Assembly (NCBI RefSeq): GCF_002272015.1
Contig: NZ_NPBY01000034.1
Span: forward strand, 1 to 45,356
Direction: 5' to 3'
DNA from: Paenibacillus campinasensis
Lineage (GTDB): Bacteria > Bacillota > Bacilli > Paenibacillales > Paenibacillaceae
DNA: 45,356 nucleotides
In this document: positions 17,329 to 26,051 of the stretch, piece after piece
Layout: each line of letters opens with the position of its first letter
How positions within the stretch are numbered: position 1 is the stretch's first letter
The notes under the pieces: generated by a model
Database searches by the model: none
The model's input: only the letters and a program-made list of their open reading frames with translations
What the model was told of the DNA's origin: nothing
Translations under genes and position numbers: made by a program

Positions 17329-18372
17329 TCAATTCCCGCCTGCCTCCCTGGACAGCATCAGATCAAGGGACAATCCCTGTAAGCCATACAAGTAATCCTG
17401 CTCCCAATCGCTAAGTATGAATGCCGGAAGATGCTCACGCGGAATATAGGCCTGGCTTGCAGCCTCCAATTGCGCCAGCAGCCCTTCATTCGCCTCATGT
17501 CTGGACAAAATGACCCCGTGCGGATTCAGCACAGCCGCAAAAACCGCAATCAGGCGTGCAACAGCATCCACCGACAGATCTCCGTCCGGGAAGCGCGGGT
17601 GAGGATGGGACGCCCGCATCGCTTCCCCGAAGTTATATTGATCGTATAGAGGCACAAATGACACTTCCCCGGAGAAAAAAGAGCTGCCGCGCATGATGTT
17701 CCCGTCCAGCATAATCCCCGAGCCCGGCCCGTTCTGACCGAAATACAGATACACCAGCGACGGCTGGAGCTCGCTTCGCTGATGTCTCGCCATATAGTAG
17801 CCGTATACGGCTGCGTTCATATCGTTCTCGATGACGGTAGGCAGCTGGAAGCGCTGCTCGCAGTGTGCTTTCAGATCCAAATCATGAAATTGTTCATATT
17901 CCGGAATATAAATTAGCCGTCCATTGTTCACTGCAGCAGGCACGCCGACGGAAACCGCTGATATTTGGGGATGTTTGTTCACCAAAGCTGCAATCAGGGC
18001 ATCAAAGTCTGTAATATCCGCTGTCAGCACACTCGCAGCATGACCTTGATCCTTCACCTCGCCGGCACAATTAAAGACGATATAACTCGTTTCCGTTCGC
18101 TCCAGGAACAGAGCCAGACCAAGCATAACCTCCGGATTGTAACTGTACCGGTTCGCTCTTCTGCCGCCGCTTGAGTCATCCAGTTGCACCGGGAGGAGCT
18201 CACCCGCCTTCTCCATCTGCCCGAGAAACTTGCTGACCGTCGGGAAGCTGACCCCGAGCCTGTCGCTGAGCTCCGCCTTTGTAGCGCTTCCAAGCTCGAG
18301 CAGCGCGGACCGCAAATTTCTCAGAATCGTTCTTCTAACTGCCTTCGGGTCTGCGATAGATCCGTTCAACAC
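17329..18372 (-). CDS. ROK-family transcriptional repressor
   Basis: About 347 residues. An N-terminal winged helix (TKAELSDRLGVSFPTVSKFL, residues about 31-50) is followed by a ROK sugar-kinase fold (SVGVPAAV, ENDMNAAVYG, FFSGEVSF). The zinc-binding CxCGxxGC motif of most ROK proteins is missing, and the usual GEIGH is reduced to GEVSF. It therefore probably binds a ligand without phosphorylating it. GGAGGGGG precedes a GTG at 18372 (a TTG follows directly). A perfect inverted repeat 16 bases upstream is a likely autoregulatory operator. No sugar gene is adjacent, so the regulated pathway is not visible here. Confidence 0.85.
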   Translation of the reverse strand: MLNGSIADPKAVRRTILRNLRSALLELGSATKAELSDRLGVSFPTVSKFLGQMEKAGELLPVQLDDSSGGRRANRYSYNPEVMLGLALFLERTETSYIVFNCAGEVKDQGHAASVLTADITDFDALIAALVNKHPQISAVSVGVPAAVNNGRLIYIPEYEQFHDLDLKAHCEQRFQLPTVIENDMNAAVYGYYMARHQRSELQPSLVYLYFGQNGPGSGIMLDGNIMRGSSFFSGEVSFVPLYDQYNFGEAMRASHPHPRFPDGDLSVDAVARLIAVFAAVLNPHGVILSRHEANEGLLAQLEAASQAYIPREHLPAFILSDWEQDYLYGLQGLSLDLMLSREAGGN

Positions 18373-18388
18373 TTGTCCCCCTCCAACA

Positions 18389-18406
18389 TATTAAATCCGT
18401 TTAATA
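18389..18406. promoter_or_regulatory. Probable operator of the ROK repressor
   Basis: TATTAAA-TCCG-TTTAATA is a perfect 7-bp inverted repeat just upstream of the ROK gene. AT-rich palindromes ending in such arms are typical for XylR/NagC-type regulators. A TATGAT lies about 15 bases further upstream on the minus strand, so binding here would block transcription soon after the start. Confidence 0.6.
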
Positions 18407-18525
18407 AGGTGAGCCGAGTGTATCATATCGTTCTTGCTCCGTGCAAGTAAGCAGGGGCTGTCTCCATGAATACCGGTATCATCCTTGAAGCCCCTTCGAA
18501 ACTTGCTTGCACCTTCCCTGACACA

Positions 18526-18568
18526 GCTTAGAGCATACCTGGGTGCCAGCTGACTGGCACCGCTAAGC
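18526..18568. repeat. Long palindromic element
   Basis: GGTGCCAG and CTGGCACC (18542-18561) form a perfect 8-bp stem with loop CTGA. An outer pair, GCTTAG/CTAAGC (18526-18531 with 18563-18568), extends it across an asymmetric gap. It lies about 50 bases beyond the stop of the minus-strand kinase-like gene. There is no T-run, so it may be a dispersed palindromic repeat and not a simple terminator. Confidence 0.5.
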
Positions 18569-18614
18569 AAGGCATGTGATCTCCGCTGTGACGGGACGTG
18601 ATAGACGATGTCCG

Positions 18615-19574
18615 TTATGGCTGTTGAGCTAACCTGCTTAGGCAGCCGACGAGATTGGCAGCCGTTTCCTCATATTGGACGAGCAGACGCTCCTTGGGCC
18701 ATATCGCCTCATCCCGCTTCAGATCACCTGAGATCAACAGCAGCATCCACAGTGAGAATATCACGGAGAAACGGCAGTAGTCCCGGATAAATGTCTCCAG
18801 CTCCCAGCTGCGGCCATACGGTATTGAAAAGCTGACATACACGCTTAGCAGCGTCTCGCGCTCCGCAGGCGTCACCGATTTCGGAAACATCGGATGTGTC
18901 ATATCGATCAGATGGTAGAGATCCCAGAATGGCGAGTTCAGATGCGCGTGCTCCCAGTCGATAATGTACAGACGCCCGTTCTCGCCCTTCGCATAATTGC
19001 CCAGATGCAAATCGCCGTGAGACAATACCCTGATTGATGACAACGCCTGACCGGACACATAACCATCGATCCAATCATCGAGCGTCCACGCCCATCCGAG
19101 CTCTGCAAGCAAAGAAGCGGCCTTCTCCCGCTTCAGCAGAAGATCAGACGCCATGCTGGCAATCGACGGCTTGGGCCCTTGGCTGTTTAACCCGCTCCAA
19201 TGCTGTTCCGGGAAGGAATGCCACCAAGCCATTTGCTGCACGACCTCGGTCGCCAGCTCCACACTATACTCATGCCGCAGCAGTCCAAGATCCTCGAATA
19301 TTGTCCAGCCGTCTTCCCCGGCCCCTTCCCCCGATGAGGCCAGCAGCAGCGGGAAAATCGAGGGAAAAGAACTCAATACATGCCGATATATCCACGCCTC
19401 CCTGTCGATGCTCTCCCGATTGGTGAGCGGTTTGAAGACGTAGCTCTGCTCTGGCCCTGGATAGAAACGCTCTACCCATCGGCCATTCATTCCTTGATAT
19501 AACGGCTCCCTCTTCCACAACCCTTGCCCGTTTAGCGTTCCATCCGGAAGGACGTAACTGCTCAGGTCTTCCAT
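18615..19574 (-). CDS. APH-family phosphotransferase-like protein
   Basis: About 319 residues with the aminoglycoside/choline kinase fold. The catalytic loop is visible as LSHGDLHLGN (HGDxxxxN) and the metal-binding Asp as IIDWEHA, the counterpart of DFG. Upstream, RESIDREAWIYRHV fits the region with the ATP-site Glu. The family phosphorylates small molecules (antibiotics, choline, methylthioribose, sugars), and this sequence alone does not say which. I chose the ATG at 19574, just after GGGAGAGGGG. The gene appears to stand alone, with a GNAT gene about 70 bp upstream on the same strand that may be co-transcribed. Confidence 0.8.
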   Translation of the reverse strand: MEDLSSYVLPDGTLNGQGLWKREPLYQGMNGRWVERFYPGPEQSYVFKPLTNRESIDREAWIYRHVLSSFPSIFPLLLASSGEGAGEDGWTIFEDLGLLRHEYSVELATEVVQQMAWWHSFPEQHWSGLNSQGPKPSIASMASDLLLKREKAASLLAELGWAWTLDDWIDGYVSGQALSSIRVLSHGDLHLGNYAKGENGRLYIIDWEHAHLNSPFWDLYHLIDMTHPMFPKSVTPAERETLLSVYVSFSIPYGRSWELETFIRDYCRFSVIFSLWMLLLISGDLKRDEAIWPKERLLVQYEETAANLVGCLSRLAQQP

Positions 19575-19645
19575 AATCCCCTCTCCCAACCTTACAACGT
19601 GCTTACACCAACCGTCTTGTTCCGCGACCCTGGATACACCGGTGC

Positions 19646-20191
19646 TTACGCCTGAACCGGCTTCTCATAAATGTTGAACTCCCCATTCGTCCCAACAAAG
19701 CGATACCCGTTCCCACTGTAAAATGCATTCAGCGTTGGATTGTTAGCAATACAGTCCAGCCTTACCCGATCCTTACCCTCAAAACGGATGCCGGCGTCGC
19801 ACCAGCGGAGGATCGCTTCGCCAAGTCCGGAATTCGCATACTGGCGATTGATGGCCAGCCTGTGCAAGTACAGGGCCCGATCTTCGGGATGCGCCTTGTC
19901 GCCCCACAGGGAGTAATCCCACTGGCTTGGCTGTTTCATCAGAATGACCATGCCGGCAACCTGTTCCCCGTCCATCGCCACAAATACCTCGCCGCGCTCG
20001 ATTGCGCTGGGGGTATCATGGGAGTCCTTGCCTTCAAGCAGTCCGCTCCATTGATCGGAGCCTTTGCTTTTCAGCCAGCGGGCCGTTTCCAGCAGCAGGC
20101 CCATGACCGCCTCCGTATGCTCCGGCTGTGCCTGCCGCATCGTCAATGAATGATGAATGTTCGTCTCTTGTATCGTAAATGATATCTTCAT
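19646..20191 (-). CDS. GNAT-family N-acetyltransferase
   Basis: About 181 residues of the GNAT fold. The acetyl-CoA loop is visible (LHRLAINRQYANSGLGEAIL, the QxxxxGxG/A-type element), followed by LDCIANNPTLNAFYSGNGYRFVG, whose AFYxxxGY strand is typical. Substrate unknown. The start at 20191 has only a weak binding site (GGAAGTGA about 13 bases upstream). A Met at residue 18 is an alternative, also without a good site. The divergent neighbour is the glutaminase gene. Confidence 0.82.
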   Translation of the reverse strand: MKISFTIQETNIHHSLTMRQAQPEHTEAVMGLLLETARWLKSKGSDQWSGLLEGKDSHDTPSAIERGEVFVAMDGEQVAGMVILMKQPSQWDYSLWGDKAHPEDRALYLHRLAINRQYANSGLGEAILRWCDAGIRFEGKDRVRLDCIANNPTLNAFYSGNGYRFVGTNGEFNIYEKPVQA

Positions 20192-20329
20192 TCGATTGTG
20201 TTCACTTCCATCTCGTCAAGAATATGTCCATCCAATTTGAAATTCGTCGATTTTAAATATATACCGATTATCATGGAATTGATTTCCGTGGTCAAGCTCT
20301 GCCAGGAGAGACAACCTGTTTATTTACTG

Positions 20330-20369
20330 TTGACTGTATATTGGACTGATCTTATGTTCTATTATAAGA
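20330..20369 (+). promoter_or_regulatory. Probable sigma-A promoter(s) of glutaminase
   Basis: TTGACT (20330-20335) is followed after 17 bp by TATGTT (20353-20358). Eleven bases on, TTGGAC (20341-20346) and TATAAG (20364-20369) are also 17 bp apart. Either or both could start the glutaminase message about 90-100 bases before its ATG. Confidence 0.55.
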
Positions 20370-20470
20370 AGATATATACTATGCGCTACCCCCGCCGGGG
20401 CCAATACAATAAGGAAAGTGGGCCCTTAGTAACTTCTAATGAGGATTCATGAAAGGAGCACAGATCTACA

Positions 20471-21412
20471 ATGTTGGCTGTTGATATGGAAACGATACGC
20501 AAGCAGTTGCCTGTCTGGGTGGAGGTCAGCAGGCCTCATGCAGCACATGGAAAGGTAGCCTCGTATATCCCTGAACTGTCCAAAGCACCTGCAGACGCGC
20601 TTGGAGTCACCATTCTAACGAAGGACGGGGAGTCTGCGAGCGCGGGCGACTGCGGCATGCGCTTTACGCTCCAGAGCATTTCCAAAGTGTTCACGCTCAT
20701 TCTGGCTCTCATGGATCACGGGGAAGATGAGGTGTTCAGCAAAGTCGGCATGGAGCCGACCGGCGACAACTTCAACTCCATGCTGAAGCTCGAGCTGGTG
20801 CGTCCAGGCATTCCCTTCAATCCGCTGATTAACGCCGGGGCCATTACCGTCTCCTCTTTCATTCGAGGCAGAGACCCCAAGGAGAAATCCGAACGAATCC
20901 TTCAGTTTTTCAAGGATCTGACCGGCAACCCTGGCCTCGATTACGATCTTCAGGTGTATCGCTCCGAATCCGAGACCGGAAATCTGAACCGCTCCATTGC
21001 CTACTTCCTGAAGGAGAACGGCGTTCTGAATGGGGATGTTGAAGAGGTGCTGGACGTCTATTTCCGCCACTGCGCCATCCTTGCAGATTGCTCCGATCTT
21101 GCCCGAATGGGCCTCGTGCTTGCGCACAACGGGGTTGACCCGATGACGGGCCAAACGCTCATTCCCCGCAGATATGTGCAAATCGCCAAAACCTTTATGA
21201 CGACCTGCGGCATGTACAATGCATCCGGAGAATTCGCCATCCAGGTCGGCCTCCCTGCTAAAAGCGGGGTGTCCGGCGGCATCCTGTCACTTGTTCCCGG
21301 ATACTGCGGCATCGGCGTTGTCGGACCTGCGCTGAACGACAAAGGCAACAGCCAAGCTGGTGTACATCTTATGGAGCATATGTCACGTGAGCTGGACTGG
21401 AGCATGTTCTAG
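20471..21412 (+). CDS. glsA: Glutaminase
   Basis: 313 residues, the standard length of the serine-dependent beta-lactamase-like glutaminases, which hydrolyse glutamine to glutamate and ammonia. The catalytic SxxK is SISK at residues 69-72 (within TLQSISKVF). Other family motifs are NPLINAGAI, MYNASGEFAIQVGLPAKSGVSGG (abridged as SGVSGGI) and the C-terminal LNDKGNSQAG. GAAAGGAG lies about 13 bases before the ATG. A strong hairpin follows the stop. It stands alone between divergent and convergent neighbours. Confidence 0.95.
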   Translation: MLAVDMETIRKQLPVWVEVSRPHAAHGKVASYIPELSKAPADALGVTILTKDGESASAGDCGMRFTLQSISKVFTLILALMDHGEDEVFSKVGMEPTGDNFNSMLKLELVRPGIPFNPLINAGAITVSSFIRGRDPKEKSERILQFFKDLTGNPGLDYDLQVYRSESETGNLNRSIAYFLKENGVLNGDVEEVLDVYFRHCAILADCSDLARMGLVLAHNGVDPMTGQTLIPRRYVQIAKTFMTTCGMYNASGEFAIQVGLPAKSGVSGGILSLVPGYCGIGVVGPALNDKGNSQAGVHLMEHMSRELDWSMF

Positions 21413-21436
21413 GATGGTTCAGGTTATATCACAATA

Positions 21437-21484
21437 AAAGGTCCGGGAAACAGCGCTCCTACATGAGCCTGTTCCCGGACCTTT
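21437..21484. terminator. Bidirectional terminator, glsA / RCC1-repeat gene
   Basis: AAAGGTCCGGGAA-ACAG (21437-21453) pairs with CTGTTCCCGGACCTTT (21469-21484) with a single bulged A. On the minus strand it is followed by TTTTATT, on the plus strand by a short T-run within the stem. It separates the two convergent genes. Confidence 0.85.
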
Positions 21485-21538
21485 GTACACATCCTACCAA
21501 CCCCGCGCTATTATAATGACATTCTGCTCAATAGAGGA

Positions 21539-23026
21539 TTACCTGATGCTTTCCCCAAGCTGCACTTCTCCGGTTTCCTGGTTCCAATAGAGAGGGATAC
21601 CGAGCTTCTCGCAGATCAGTTCCAGCGGATACATCGTGGAATTGGCCAGATACGGAAGTTCAAGCTTCTCTTTGGTCGCTTTCCCGTTCACTAGCAGTAC
21701 CGGCGGATTGCTTTTCTTAACCGCAATGGTCTTTCCCTTATAAGAAAAAGAGATCACCGGATACCTCTGATTGTTGGCCTTCGGATCCGGATTTGACTGC
21801 CCAATTTTCGTGGTGACGCCCAGCGACTGAAATACACTGGTAAACGGTACGTACAGCTCTCCGTCAATGACGGCAGATGATGCATAGAACCGGACGTTCT
21901 CCCCGTTCACCTTCCAGGTCATGGCTGGGAGCACCTGGGCTGCGCTGTTGCCTTTGAGCTGCTGTGATCCGGCGACAGTTCCCATTCCCGAATAGTAACC
22001 GTCGCCCCATGCGAGCAGCTTTCCATCCTCGCTGACCGCGTAGCCGGTTTGGCTTGCCGAGCCCTCGATGGCCTTGATACCGGTGAGTCCTTTGACCTGA
22101 AACGGCTTCGCTGTAGGTACCGTGTTGTAGTTCCACTGCCAGACGGTCCCGTCGCTTTTCAGCATATACAGACGTTGGTAGCCTGTCTTGATCTCTTTAA
22201 TCTGTTTCATGCCGATCACATCTTTCACAGCTGCAGGCGGCTTGTTGCTATCAGCGTTCCAGTGAAGAACGGTACCATTGCTATGGAGGAGGAACACATC
22301 TGAATATGACACTGCTATTCTTTCAATTGAAGAAGCTAGAGGTTTTACTTCCCTCAGCTCATTCTCTGTACGATATCTGTCATAAAAGCTGTTGTACATA
22401 TTCAGTGTCCCTACGTTCCCGTCCTCATCCAGCACAACCGCTTCATATCTGGCCATCACGGCCTCCCGAACATCTGAGAAGCCCTTAAGGCGAGTGAGCC
22501 GGATATCGAAGGCTTGGTGATCCCGGAACGACGGATACCACAGCGTCGCTGTGCCGTCCTTATGAATGACAATGGAGCCGAATGCCTCGGAATAAGCAAG
22601 CCGCTTAACATTGTGCAGCTGCGTTAATTGAATCGGATCTCCCCGTTTTTGAAACGGCAGGTGTGCGTCACCGTTCATATAAGGTGTATAGAAATCTCCC
22701 CATGCCCACACCTCACCGTCCTTGTTTAGAGCAAATGAAGTGCTGCCTCCGGCCTGAACCTGAATAATGTCCGACAATCCTTCCACGGTCTTGGGAACGA
22801 ATTGATGAATGGCCGTCCCATCCCCAACCTGTCCGAATTTGTTGTAACCCCAAGCGGTGACAGAGCCGTCACTCCAAGCGGCAACGCCATGACCATTTCC
22901 GCCAGCAGCACTTACAGGCTGTACGGTTGGAGCGGCTTGCGCATGGGTCTTCCAGCCGATAGAACCTACCGTCACCGCAAGCAGAACCGCCAGAACACCT
23001 TTCGCCCAATGTTTTGCAGTTTTCAA
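21539..23026 (-). CDS. Secreted RCC1-repeat protein with copper-amine-oxidase-N domain
   Basis: About 495 residues. A signal peptide ends at about AQA-A (residue 32). Residues 40-360 hold several RCC1-like propeller repeats (DGSVTAWGYNKFGQVGDG, KDGEVWAWGDF, SDGTVWQWNYN, EDGKLLAWGDGYYSGMG). The C-terminal 120 residues are a copper amine oxidase N-terminal (stalk) domain (DGELYVPFTSVFQSLGV, LELPYLANSTMYPLELICEKLGI). Such proteins are exported and are common in Paenibacillus; the role is unknown, perhaps surface binding. I chose the TTG at 23026, nine bases after GGAGG; another TTG at 23035 touches that site. Confidence 0.85.
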   Translation of the reverse strand: MKTAKHWAKGVLAVLLAVTVGSIGWKTHAQAAPTVQPVSAAGGNGHGVAAWSDGSVTAWGYNKFGQVGDGTAIHQFVPKTVEGLSDIIQVQAGGSTSFALNKDGEVWAWGDFYTPYMNGDAHLPFQKRGDPIQLTQLHNVKRLAYSEAFGSIVIHKDGTATLWYPSFRDHQAFDIRLTRLKGFSDVREAVMARYEAVVLDEDGNVGTLNMYNSFYDRYRTENELREVKPLASSIERIAVSYSDVFLLHSNGTVLHWNADSNKPPAAVKDVIGMKQIKEIKTGYQRLYMLKSDGTVWQWNYNTVPTAKPFQVKGLTGIKAIEGSASQTGYAVSEDGKLLAWGDGYYSGMGTVAGSQQLKGNSAAQVLPAMTWKVNGENVRFYASSAVIDGELYVPFTSVFQSLGVTTKIGQSNPDPKANNQRYPVISFSYKGKTIAVKKSNPPVLLVNGKATKEKLELPYLANSTMYPLELICEKLGIPLYWNQETGEVQLGESIR

Positions 23027-23366
23027 ATATAACAATCCTCCATTCCGCCATTAACTTGTACTCTCGTTCTACCAAACGATGAAAAAGGGAAAATGTTTCA
23101 TTCCTTCGTCATTTTTCCTAATCGATGATCATTCTTTATGCCCGTGCGATTGGCACTAAAATCCTCGCAATGCCTTAATATTCCATATCATGGAAAGTAA
23201 TAATGAAGCAAAAATAGTTCCATGTGAGCAGGCCGTGCCAGCCGCGGCTGAAGCGCTTCAGACACCTAAGAACTTGGCCTCATCTCTTTTTCTATGTTCG
23301 ATGCTATAATAAGCCCGGTTAAATCCATAAAGAGAAAGGTTCTCGCAAAAGAATGGAGGGAAATGG
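23027..23366. other. Divergent gap with palindromes and an extended -10
   Basis: About 340 bp without a coding frame. TTCCAT-ATC-ATGGAA (23181-23195) is a perfect inverted repeat. AGCCGCGGCT (23240-23249) and CTGAAGCGCTTCAG (23248-23261) are two overlapping perfect palindromes. TGCTATAAT (23302-23310) is an extended -10 without a good -35 and probably starts the gene at 23367. The palindromes 50 bases upstream could be operators. Confidence 0.5.
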
Positions 23367-25166
23367 ATGAATGTGAAAAAACGTCAAATGCTCATAGTCC
23401 TGCTGACTGCTCTTCTTTTGGCCGGATTTCAGGCTCCTGCACATGGAGAAGCGACCGGAGTTCGGGCAACCTGGGTGTGGCAGACAGAATTCATTGCAGA
23501 TCGCGGAGAGCAGCTTATTGCATTTGCAAAAGATGAAGGAATCAACCTCATTTATTTACAAATTCAGCGCCAGCTTCCAAAACCAATGTACGAACACTTT
23601 ATCCAGCAGGCTCACGAGAACGGAATTGCCGTCCATGCCCTGGGAGGAGATCCTAGATGGGCGCTTGCGGAGTATCGTAACGATATGCTGGACTTTGCCG
23701 ATTGGGTTACCAGCTACAATAGGGAGGCAGCTGCCCGATTTGACGGTATCCACCTCGATATCGAACCCTATGTGCTTGATCAATGGGAAGATCAGCATCC
23801 GTCGATCATCGAATCCTGGCAGCGCAATTTGACCGCATTTCTGAACACCATATCCGATGCCGGACTGGAAACGGGAATAGACATCCCATTCTGGTTTGAC
23901 TCTTTCACCCTGGCGGATGGGACCGGACTAAACGAATCGCTGATGAACGATTTTGACTACGTTACGGTGATGGCTTACCGGAATCAGCTCGATTCAGCGA
24001 ACGGAATCATATCTCTGGTTCAATCTGAGCTGGAGCTTGCCAGTCGGCTAGGACATCGGGTGATCGTTGCCGTCAATACCAAAGAGATGCCGAAGGAGCC
24101 TCATACCTCCTTCTATGGACTCGGGAAAACGTATATGAATCAGACGCTGCTCGAACTGCAGCATGAGCTCAGCTCTTTCCCTTCCTTCGCTGGGCTGGCG
24201 ATCCATGACTACCGCAGCTGGGAGAGTATGCCCCATTCAGAGGATAGTGGACCGAATCAGCCGCCTGATAATGAAGCGCCTGCTCCTATTCCAGATCCTG
24301 TTCCAGAACCGGCCCCTGATCCGGGAACCGGGGAACCTGTTCCAGCCCCTGACCCCATCGAGCATGCTGGGCCGATAAGAGGGACTTATATATGGGAAGC
24401 AGAACAGGCGGTACATGAGAGCCAGGAAATTCTTGAATTCGCCCGTGAGAAGAATCTGAATTTAATGTACGTCCGGCTGGACCTTGAACAGCCGTTCAGC
24501 GCTTATTCTTCGTTTGTCCGAGATGCGGCCGAGGCCGGAATTGAAGTTCACGCCTTGGGCGGTCATCCGCTATGGGCGCTTGAAGAGAACCGGGACAGAA
24601 TGATGCGGCTTGTCCATTACGTCAAGGACTATAACCGGAATGTGGACAGCCTTTCCCGCTTCCACGGCATTCATCTGGATATCGAGCCTTATGTGCTTCC
24701 TGGCTGGAGCAGCCATACGCCGGATATCATTTCCCAGTGGACATCCAATATCGATGCTTTTGTCCGCGAAATGAGGCGTGACTCGGAGTTGAAGTCCAGC
24801 ATGGACATGGCCGCATGGCTGGACAAACACGCGGTACCCGGCGAGAACCTGTCCCTGGCCAAATGGATGATCAGCCGGATGGATCATGTATCCGTCATGG
24901 CCTTCCGCGATACGGCCGAAGGCTCGAACGGGATCGTCAGCATCGCCCGGGAAGAAATTGCATATGCAGATGAGCTGGGAAAGTCCATTCTCCTTTCGGT
25001 CGAAATGAAGGAAAGTCATGAAGGCAATCATATTACGTTCTATGAAGAAGGCGCTGCCTATATGGAAGAGGAGCTTGCCAAGCTGCCCGGACTTTTGCAG
25101 CACTCGTCCTCTTATTCAGGCATCGTCGTTCATGCCTATGATTACTGGAAGAATGCGAGACCCTGA
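23367..25166 (+). CDS. Secreted protein with two copies of a barrel-like domain
   Basis: 599 residues. A signal peptide ends at about AHG-E (residue 28). Domain A (31-283) and domain B (337-599) are clear duplicates: both begin with RxTWxW/RGTYIW, contain VHALGGxPxWAL, and share GIHLDIEPYVL at 127-137 and 434-444. The acidic pairs D131/E133 and D438/E440 sit where TIM-barrel glycosidases keep catalytic acids. A Pro/Glu/Asp-rich linker (291-334) joins them. I do not recognise a named family; a glycoside-hydrolase-like role at the cell surface is inference. GGAGGG lies six bases before the ATG. A strong terminator follows. Confidence 0.8.
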   Translation: MNVKKRQMLIVLLTALLLAGFQAPAHGEATGVRATWVWQTEFIADRGEQLIAFAKDEGINLIYLQIQRQLPKPMYEHFIQQAHENGIAVHALGGDPRWALAEYRNDMLDFADWVTSYNREAAARFDGIHLDIEPYVLDQWEDQHPSIIESWQRNLTAFLNTISDAGLETGIDIPFWFDSFTLADGTGLNESLMNDFDYVTVMAYRNQLDSANGIISLVQSELELASRLGHRVIVAVNTKEMPKEPHTSFYGLGKTYMNQTLLELQHELSSFPSFAGLAIHDYRSWESMPHSEDSGPNQPPDNEAPAPIPDPVPEPAPDPGTGEPVPAPDPIEHAGPIRGTYIWEAEQAVHESQEILEFAREKNLNLMYVRLDLEQPFSAYSSFVRDAAEAGIEVHALGGHPLWALEENRDRMMRLVHYVKDYNRNVDSLSRFHGIHLDIEPYVLPGWSSHTPDIISQWTSNIDAFVREMRRDSELKSSMDMAAWLDKHAVPGENLSLAKWMISRMDHVSVMAFRDTAEGSNGIVSIAREEIAYADELGKSILLSVEMKESHEGNHITFYEEGAAYMEEELAKLPGLLQHSSSYSGIVVHAYDYWKNARP

Positions 25167-25197
25167 GCTAATGCTTTAACAGCTTGCAAATCGTTTA

Positions 25198-25240
25198 GGC
25201 AACAATCCTCCCCCTAGGGAGGGTTGTTGCCTTATTTTAT
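25198..25240 (+). terminator. Rho-independent terminator after the twin-domain gene
   Basis: GGCAACAATCCTCCC (25198-25212) pairs with GGGAGGGTTGTTGCC (25217-25231) with one mismatch around the loop CCTA, followed by TTATTTTAT. Confidence 0.93.
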
Positions 25241-25348
25241 CGCCCTGCTCGTATAGGCCCTCCTCTGCAAGGGAATATTACCCATGACTTATGAGCATTA
25301 ACGTATGTGTTCATAAACATCATTATCGACAGAGGGAAGCGTATTCGA

Positions 25349-26035
25349 ATGAAACATATCCATATATGGACGATTGTTCTCTTTATCTCTTTAGGCAATA
25401 TGTATATCGGGACCGATACCGTCTATGCGGATCCCTCCCTGCCGATCATAGCGGAAGATCCAGAATACACCATTGATATCTATCCCTCTCACCACAAGCT
25501 TGTCGTGTCAAAGCAGGGCAAGATAATAAAAACCTACCGGGTTGCCGTAGGAAACCCATCCACGCCAACGCCAGTAGGAGAATACCTCATCACTTATAAA
25601 GGCAAAAATTGGGGACCCTCTTACGGGCCTCGCTGGCTCGGGCTGAATGTTCCATGGGGACATTACGGCATTCACGGCACGAACAAGCCCTATTCCATCG
25701 GCCAGCATAGAAGTCATGGATGCATCCGCATGTATAATCATGAGGTCATAGAACTGTTCGATCTCGTCCCCATTGGCACTAAAGTTACTATATTCGGCCA
25801 TGTGCTCGGAGATTGGATGCAGAGTCCAAGAAACCTTGCTGCAGGCGATATCGGAGGAGATGTACAGCTCGTCCAGAACCGCTTGAAAAGTGCCGGTTAT
25901 TATGACGGTATGTGTGACGGCAAATTTGACGCTAATACCACAGCAGCACTAAGACGGTATCAACGGGACCTCGGCCTCCCCGAAAACGGTGTTGTCAGCT
26001 CCAAAGTCTATCAGGAATTAGGGCTGATCGAATAA
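25349..26035 (+). CDS. L,D-transpeptidase with peptidoglycan-binding domain
   Basis: About 228 residues. A signal peptide (cleaved near YADP, residue 27) is followed by a YkuD domain with HGTNKP and the catalytic SHGCIRM (His123, Cys125). Residues 165-227 form a PG_binding_1 domain (DVQLVQNRLKSAGYYDG, ALRRYQRDLGLPENGVV). The enzyme makes 3-3 cross-links or modifies peptidoglycan, here possibly in the spore or vegetative wall. I chose the ATG at 25349, about nine bases after AGAGGGAAG; the frame opens earlier without a start signal. The order catalytic then binding domain differs from enzymes that start with LysM. Confidence 0.92.
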   Translation: MKHIHIWTIVLFISLGNMYIGTDTVYADPSLPIIAEDPEYTIDIYPSHHKLVVSKQGKIIKTYRVAVGNPSTPTPVGEYLITYKGKNWGPSYGPRWLGLNVPWGHYGIHGTNKPYSIGQHRSHGCIRMYNHEVIELFDLVPIGTKVTIFGHVLGDWMQSPRNLAAGDIGGDVQLVQNRLKSAGYYDGMCDGKFDANTTAALRRYQRDLGLPENGVVSSKVYQELGLIE

Positions 26036-26051
26036 TTGCCTTATCGCTGCA

